Source: Clostridia bacterium
GTDB lineage: Bacteria; Bacillota; Clostridia; UMGS1883
Assembly: GCA_900768005.1 (NCBI GenBank)
Contig: CAAGBE010000075.1
Location: 1-7,180 of the forward strand
Length of the DNA: 7,180 bases
Direction of reading: 5' to 3'
Of this stretch, positions 6,361-7,180 are shown one piece after another (position 1 is the stretch's first letter; the number at the start of each line of letters is the position of its first letter). The notes beneath the pieces are model-generated. The model was not told the origin of the DNA and searched no databases. It saw only the letters and a list, made by a program, of their open reading frames with translations. The translations under genes were made by a program, and so were the position numbers.

Positions 6361-7131
6361 TCAGATGTTTTTCCGCATACTTGTTATTGCACTTTTTTCA
6401 AGACGGGAAACCTGTGCCTGACTTATGCCGACCTCATTTGCTACCTCGGTCTGGGTTTTTCCGCGGAAAAACCGCATAATTATAATCATTTTCTCCCTGT
6501 CGGTAAGCTTATCCATAGCTTCCCTGAGGGAGATTTTTTCTATCCATGTTTCGTCAAGGTTTTTCTTGTCGGAAACCTGGTCCATTACATAGACCGCATC
6601 TCCTCCATCGTGATACACCGGCTCGAAAAGCGATATTGGCTCCTGAATAGCATCAAGGGCAGTTGCAACCTCCTCGGGAGTGACATCAATCATTTTTGCA
6701 ATTTCACCAACGGATGGCTCACGGTTGTTTTCATTCATTATTTTTTCACGGATACACAGTGCCTTGTAGGCAATATCACGGAGAGAACGGGATACCCTCA
6801 CCGCATTGTTGTCGCGGAGATAACGCCGTATTTCACCAATAATCATCGGCACGGCATAGGTGGAAAACTGAACATCCAGCTCCGTATTAAAGTTATCTAT
6901 CGATTTTATAAGACCTATACAACCCACCTGAAAAAGGTCGTCCACATTTTCCCCTCGGTTATTGAATCGTCCTATAACACTTAATACAAGACGAAGATTC
7001 CCTCGGATAAAGGTTTCGCGGGCAATGGAATCGCCCTTTTTTATTCTTTCAAAAAGCTCCCTTTTTTCCTGTGCTGTAAGAGTGGGGAGCTTGGATGTAT
7101 TAACACCGCAGATTTCAACCTTATTTATCAT
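6361..7131 (-). CDS. sigG: RNA polymerase sigma-G factor, forespore-specific late sporulation
   Basis: SigmaG directs RNA polymerase in the forespore after engulfment, switching on genes for DNA protection, germination receptors and signalling to the mother cell. The protein is 256 residues, against about 260 in B. subtilis, and begins with the SigG-typical NKVEICGVNTSKLP. Domain sigma2 spans about 39-107 with DDLFQVGCIGLIKSIDNF and the -10 recognition helix FSTYAVPMIIGEIRRYLRD. Sigma3 (about 112-185) includes RVSRSLRDIAYKAL and ISLFEPVYHDGGD. Sigma4 (about 205-252) includes the helix-turn-helix KTQTEVANEVGISQAQVSRLEKSA. ATG at 7131 is chosen because it aligns with the family start and GGTGG (7144-7140) precedes it by eight bases; an in-frame GTG at 7143 lies inside that ribosome binding site and is unlikely. 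It converges on sipL. In many Clostridia and Bacilli sigE lies just upstream, which would be beyond the right edge. Confidence 0.97.
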   Translation of the reverse strand: MINKVEICGVNTSKLPTLTAQEKRELFERIKKGDSIARETFIRGNLRLVLSVIGRFNNRGENVDDLFQVGCIGLIKSIDNFNTELDVQFSTYAVPMIIGEIRRYLRDNNAVRVSRSLRDIAYKALCIREKIMNENNREPSVGEIAKMIDVTPEEVATALDAIQEPISLFEPVYHDGGDAVYVMDQVSDKKNLDETWIEKISLREAMDKLTDREKMIIIMRFFRGKTQTEVANEVGISQAQVSRLEKSAITSMRKNI

Positions 7132-7148
7132 AAAAAAAGCCACCGCAA

Positions 7149-7175
7149 TAAAAATTTACTACAAGTAAATCATTC
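7149..7175 (-). promoter_or_regulatory. Weak SigmaF/SigmaG-like promoter for sigG
   Basis: On the minus strand GAATG (7175-7171) fits the forespore -35 consensus GHATR. Fifteen bases further, ATTTTTA (7155-7149) matches five of seven positions of a CATWHTA-type -10. SigG genes are usually autoregulated, which makes a promoter here plausible, but the -10 is poor and the DNA is AT-rich. Confidence 0.28.
7150..7170 (-). other. Small hairpin with T-run in the sigG upstream region
   Basis: ATTTAC (7170-7165), loop TTGTA, GTAAAT (7159-7154): perfect 6-bp AT-rich stem, followed on the sigG strand by a T-run to 7150. It could be a weak terminator for an upstream gene or a partial attenuator of readthrough into sigG. 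It overlaps the promoter-like element at 7149-7175, so the two readings compete. Confidence 0.35.
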
Positions 7176-7180
7176 CCACA

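Noticed and set aside
6610..6984. 124-codon plus-strand ORF opposite sigG
   Set aside because: It is antisense to conserved sigma2 and sigma3 domains and is a shadow frame.

Overview
The window looks like a chromosomal segment of an endospore-forming, anaerobe-type Firmicute of class Clostridia. The evidence is a sporulation sigma factor (SigG), a SipL-type DUF3794/LysM spore-coat morphogenetic protein (a clostridial coat factor), strong AGGAGG-type ribosome binding sites, AT-rich intergenic DNA and moderate-GC coding DNA. The species cannot be named from this sequence. No transposon, phage, CRISPR, tRNA or rRNA is visible.

Layout. Positions 1-4429, minus strand: the nucleotide-excision-repair operon uvrB-uvrA. 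uvrB (647 aa) comes first, and its stop codon shares one base with the uvrA start codon (TAATG). uvrA is cut by the left edge of the window after 828 codons, just before its second ABC signature. Positions 4430-4790: a 361-base AT-rich divergent intergenic region holding a uvrB promoter, a near-perfect 19-bp palindrome, a plus-strand promoter-like element followed by a terminator hairpin (a possible short RNA of about 80 nt with a C-rich anti-Shine-Dalgarno segment), a competing 43-codon minus-strand ORF, and a SigmaE-like promoter close to sipL. Positions 4791-6317, plus strand: sipL (508 aa). Positions 6318-6360: a strong GC-rich hairpin between convergent genes. Positions 6361-7131, minus strand: sigG (256 aa), with a small hairpin and a weak SigmaG-like promoter in the last 50 bases.

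How the genes work together. UvrA and UvrB are the damage-recognition half of the UvrABC excinuclease. SipL and SigG belong to the same developmental programme in different compartments. SipL acts in the mother cell under SigmaE (known for Clostridioides difficile sipL), tethering the SpoIVA coat basement layer to the forespore. SigG directs late gene expression inside the forespore. Their stop codons face each other across one shared hairpin.

The least explained part is 4545-4726. It contains a directional terminator with no upstream plus-strand gene to serve, which suggests an unannotated short transcript or a leader attenuator.
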